Assembly: GCA_022749755.1 (NCBI GenBank)
Contig: CM040453.1
Coordinates: 14,517,368 to 14,581,367, forward strand
DNA length: 64,000 nt
Direction: 5' to 3'
DNA from: Azadirachta indica
Lineage: Eukaryota; Streptophyta; Magnoliopsida; Sapindales; Meliaceae
The first letter of the stretch is position 1. Every line of letters starts with the position of its first letter. Of the stretch, positions 60,801 through 64,000 are shown in pieces. Below the pieces are notes generated by a model. The model was given only the letters and a program-made list of their open reading frames with translations, made no database searches and had not been told where the DNA came from. Position numbers and translations under genes: made by a program.

Positions 60801-63669
60801 ATAATTTTATATCATTATTATTATATAAAATATTTGTAACACATAAATATATGTTTTTTCTAAATATATGGGTATGCTTTTAAAAAAATGATTATTGATG
60901 TTTTAAATTTATTTCAATTATTTAAATAATTTTAAGTTGCATATGTACAAATCAATTTTTTCTCATTCTTTTCCTTTTCTTCTTGATTGCATGACATTAG
61001 ATAAAGTTTCATTTTACAAATAATTAATATCAGTAATTTAATAATAGCACAATTTTCATGTCAAATTGAATTTGCATTATATGTGATTAAGATTTCTCAA
61101 ATTTTTTATTTCTCACAATTAACTTCGATCTTATAAAAGTAAATTAACTTACATTTTACTTTTTTTAATTATCTTTTTTAAAATTTCTTATTTACGTTTG
61201 ATAATAACATTTATGCTTTTTTTTTCACTAACAATTTATTAGTTTTAAGATATTATTATTTCTTTTTCTAGTAATGTAATATCAGTTGTAGGGTTATTTT
61301 ATTTTATTATACTAACCATTTTTAAATATTACAATAACCTTTACATCTTCAAAATAACATATGTTTTTCATTAATTCATATAAATACAATCATCATGAGT
61401 GATTGTTGAGATATGTCTTATTTTCTAATATTAATTTTTGATTTATAATAATTTATTTTATTATTAACAATTTTTTAGAAAAATAAAGAAAGAATATAAA
61501 TTTTTATAATAACTAACTTAATGTTTTTTAAGTAAATTATTTCTAATATGCATTACATTGTTTAACATTAAATTTTTCATTATAATATATAAATTTCTAT
61601 TTAAATATATTTCTAAAAAATAAATTATAACAAAATAACTTAAATATATTAAAAAATAAAAAAATAAGAAAAATAATTTTTAACTTGTATAGCAAATTAA
61701 TTTAACATGTTACTTGATAAATAGGTTAATTACTATTATGTTAAATGAATGGTTCAAATTTTAATTTTAAAATCTAAAAGTCAATAAAATTGAGTTATTG
61801 ATATTAGGATTCTTTATCTCAATATTATAGAATTTTCCTTTAAAAAGAATATCTTTACGAAAGGTGCATCTAATCTACTAGATGTCACTTTTTTTTAAAA
61901 AAAAAATTAAGTTGCCTTTGAGTTTATATCCATCCGTTTTATATCAAATTTCATCACTTGATATTAATTAATAAATTTATTTAAATATAAAATTTTTTTT
62001 TCCTTTTCACTCTCTTTTTTTTCTTTTATACTGGTTCTATCTTATTCTTATTAATTAAATTAGATTTTATGTTATTTGTATTTGGGGTTCAATTAAATAT
62101 GACCAATTTTCATATCACACAATTAGAAGTGACTACTTGATAAAATGTTATTGAAAAAATGAATAATATAACAATTTTTAAATTAAAATATCTTCATGTC
62201 ATATTTATCAACACTTAAAACATACTTTTAAATACGGCAAAATTTTCATCATATTTCAAAGTAAGTTTCAAGTGAGTTCTAACTAGTTTTAAGTAAGATG
62301 AAAATTTTGGCATACTCGAAAATTAATTTTGAGCATGATGAAATTTTTGCAAATTTCGATTTAAAAATAGTCATAAGGGCATTTAAATAATATTTTATCA
62401 GACAATCATTTGATTTTTTGTTACAAAAGTGAGTTACTTTTTAAATATTTTTTTGTACTTTATCTTAATTCTAATTTACATTGAAAACTTCATTGATAAA
62501 CACTATAGATTTTTTTTTTTTTTTGTTTTTTTTACTTGTTGACCCCTACCTACTAAGTTATCTGTGAAGAACTTAAATAGATTTTTCATCAATTTTTAAA
62601 CTGTATACCTTTAACTAGATCCAAATTATTTAGTCCCTCTACAATGACAAATAAGTTATGCTTTTTAATATTCCAGATTTTTATGTTAATAACAAACACT
62701 AGGCCTATAATAAATGATATTAGAGTAAACCCAAATTCTCAATTATATTATCAAACATCTAAAATCGATTGTTTAAAGTTTACAGCAACAATCTCAAACA
62801 GCTTCAAAGGATACTCCAAGATCCATCACAACACATCCAAGTGGCAAGATCACAAGCAGCCCACGCAAATCCAATAACAATTTGCCATTTGCATCAAGTA
62901 CATTCACCCCCACAACAACATACTAACCAACATTTTGCTAAAAATTTAGATCGATATAGTTGTGATATAATTCTTAATTTGACCTTCATGTGAAACTGTT
63001 TTAATCAAAATTGCACCTCAACGGCTTGTGGCTTCGAAACCCAAATAAGACTATGGGTGCCTTCCAAAAGTTCTCTATCGTCCGAACTCAAATCCAATAT
63101 CCCTAAACAAAAAGAAGATCAAACAGGAAGCCTACCAATCAACCATATACCTAAGGTTGGCAATATGATGGCACATATGGCCCAACTCAGATACCTTTGA
63201 AAATGAATTTGGGCGGTTTTTTTTGTACTGGTTAATTGATGTCTTTAATGGGCTCATTTGGTTTGTTAAATTTTGTAATAGGAATAACAGTTTTTATTTA
63301 AATTATTGGTTATTTCATATAATTCACTTAATTTTTAATTTCTAGATAAAAATAATCTTTGAATTATTTGTTACAAGTTATCAAGCAATCTTATTCTATG
63401 TGTTTATTTAATATTTTTAATAGAAATGATACTGTTTTGTTTTAATTTATTGTAAAAATTCTTGATTAAAGTATATGAATACCAACGTATCAAGTCAAAT
63501 TCGGCATGCAACCAGAGTCCACCTTCGGTCAATGAAATGCTGCAATACAAAATTACAATAACAAACGCCTTGCTTGTTTCTTGATTTCTTTAACAGGATA
63601 GACGGCTTATGATTTACTTATTAAATTAAATAACATGAACTGACTTCATAACATCAACATTCTTCCTCT
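60801..63669. other. Second copy of the BAHD upstream region, including MITE-like repeat at 62,084-62,465
   Basis: Duplicate of 34,761-37,630 with no gene. It contains a third copy of the dispersed ~0.4 kb repeat (blocks ATAAAATGTTATTGAAAAAA and AAAAATAGTCATAAGGGCAT). A TATAAAT box begins at 63,670. Confidence 0.6.
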
Positions 63670-63723
63670 TATAAATCTTTCATTTCAGCAATTCCTTCAA
63701 ATATTATCTTGTAGGGTCCTGTA

Positions 63724-64000
63724 ATGGAGCTCAAGATTGTTTCTTCAGAAATCATCAAGCCTTCTTCTCCAACCCCACAACATCTAAGAACCCATAAGCT
63801 TTCTGTTCTTGATCAGGTTGCTGGCGATTCTCTCTTCCCTGTCATTTTGTTTTATCCACAAGCATGCAACAATGACACTACCAAAACTTCTGATCACCTC
63901 AAAAAATCCCTCTCGGAAACATTAACCAAATACTACCCTTTTGCGGGAAGATTCAAGGATGCATTTTCTATTGATTGTGATGATTCTGGTGCTCTTTTTG
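63724..64000 (+). CDS. Second copy of the BAHD acyltransferase, truncated by window end
   Basis: The first 92 codons of the BAHD gene, with no difference seen from 37,685-37,961. The window ends in the codons for GALF, before the HxxxD motif, so intactness of the enzyme cannot be judged here. Same TATA-like box 54 bp upstream. Confidence 0.85.
   Translation, partial: MELKIVSSEIIKPSSPTPQHLRTHKLSVLDQVAGDSLFPVILFYPQACNNDTTKTSDHLKKSLSETLTKYYPFAGRFKDAFSIDCDDSGALF

Larger units (their letters stand above)
51245..64000 (+). repeat. 26 kb direct tandem duplication, second unit (cut by window end)
   Basis: Near-identical to 25,209-37,961. Differences seen by eye are mostly homopolymer and TA-run lengths. 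There are also a few substitutions and small indels: GAGCTAGG/GAGATAGG near 32,219/58,267, TGCTTTATATG/TGCATTATATG near 35,033/61,078, an extra TG near 54,996, an extra CTT near 55,497, and loss of ATCAAC in one satellite monomer near 60,020. Confidence 0.93.

Overview
The window is nuclear DNA from a flowering plant, most likely a eudicot. It is AT-rich, genes have GT-AG introns, and it contains a BAHD acyltransferase, a plastid-targeted protein, plant Mutator-like, Copia, MITE and SINE-type repeats, and decayed copies of the plant SPT16 and SHAGGY/GSK3 genes. The species cannot be fixed from the sequence.

Layout. 0.2-6.7 kb is a decayed Mutator-like element (MULE) with ~110 bp terminal inverted repeats, a broken transposase on the minus strand and a convergent, broken GRF-type zinc-finger ORF on the plus strand. 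6.7-11.4 kb is an AT-rich repeat desert with fold-back elements. 11.6-14.65 kb is an intact five-exon minus-strand gene for a predicted plastid membrane protein of unknown function. 15.2-30.3 kb holds three tandem minus-strand copies (A, B, C) of a seven-exon plant gene whose product starts MAYIPPHKR. A is a 5'-truncated pseudogene; B (398 aa) and C (394 aa) have complete reading frames. 31.3-37.6 kb carries AT-rich repeats, a moderately GC-rich repeated element and a ~268 bp satellite-like array. 37.7-39.0 kb is an intact single-exon BAHD acyltransferase on the plus strand. 40.3-43.8 kb contains broken remnants of SPT16 and of the N-terminus of a GSK3/SHAGGY kinase. 45.07-49.0 kb is an old, internally deleted Copia retrotransposon on the minus strand, with both LTRs visible.

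The main structural fact is a ~26 kb direct tandem duplication. Sequence from 25,209 onward starts again at 51,245 and runs to the window end with very few differences, mostly in homopolymers and TA runs. Copy C therefore recurs as copy D (same coding exons), and the BAHD gene recurs at 63,724, cut by the window edge. This is either a very recent segmental duplication or two haplotypes joined in the assembly; the sequence alone cannot decide.

I see no operon-like system and no clearly new biochemical system. The most notable items are the stepwise expansion of the MAYIPPHKR gene family (with a GC-AG intron and shifted splice acceptors), the 26 kb duplication that doubles a specialised-metabolism gene, and the MULE carrying a convergent GRF zinc-finger ORF.
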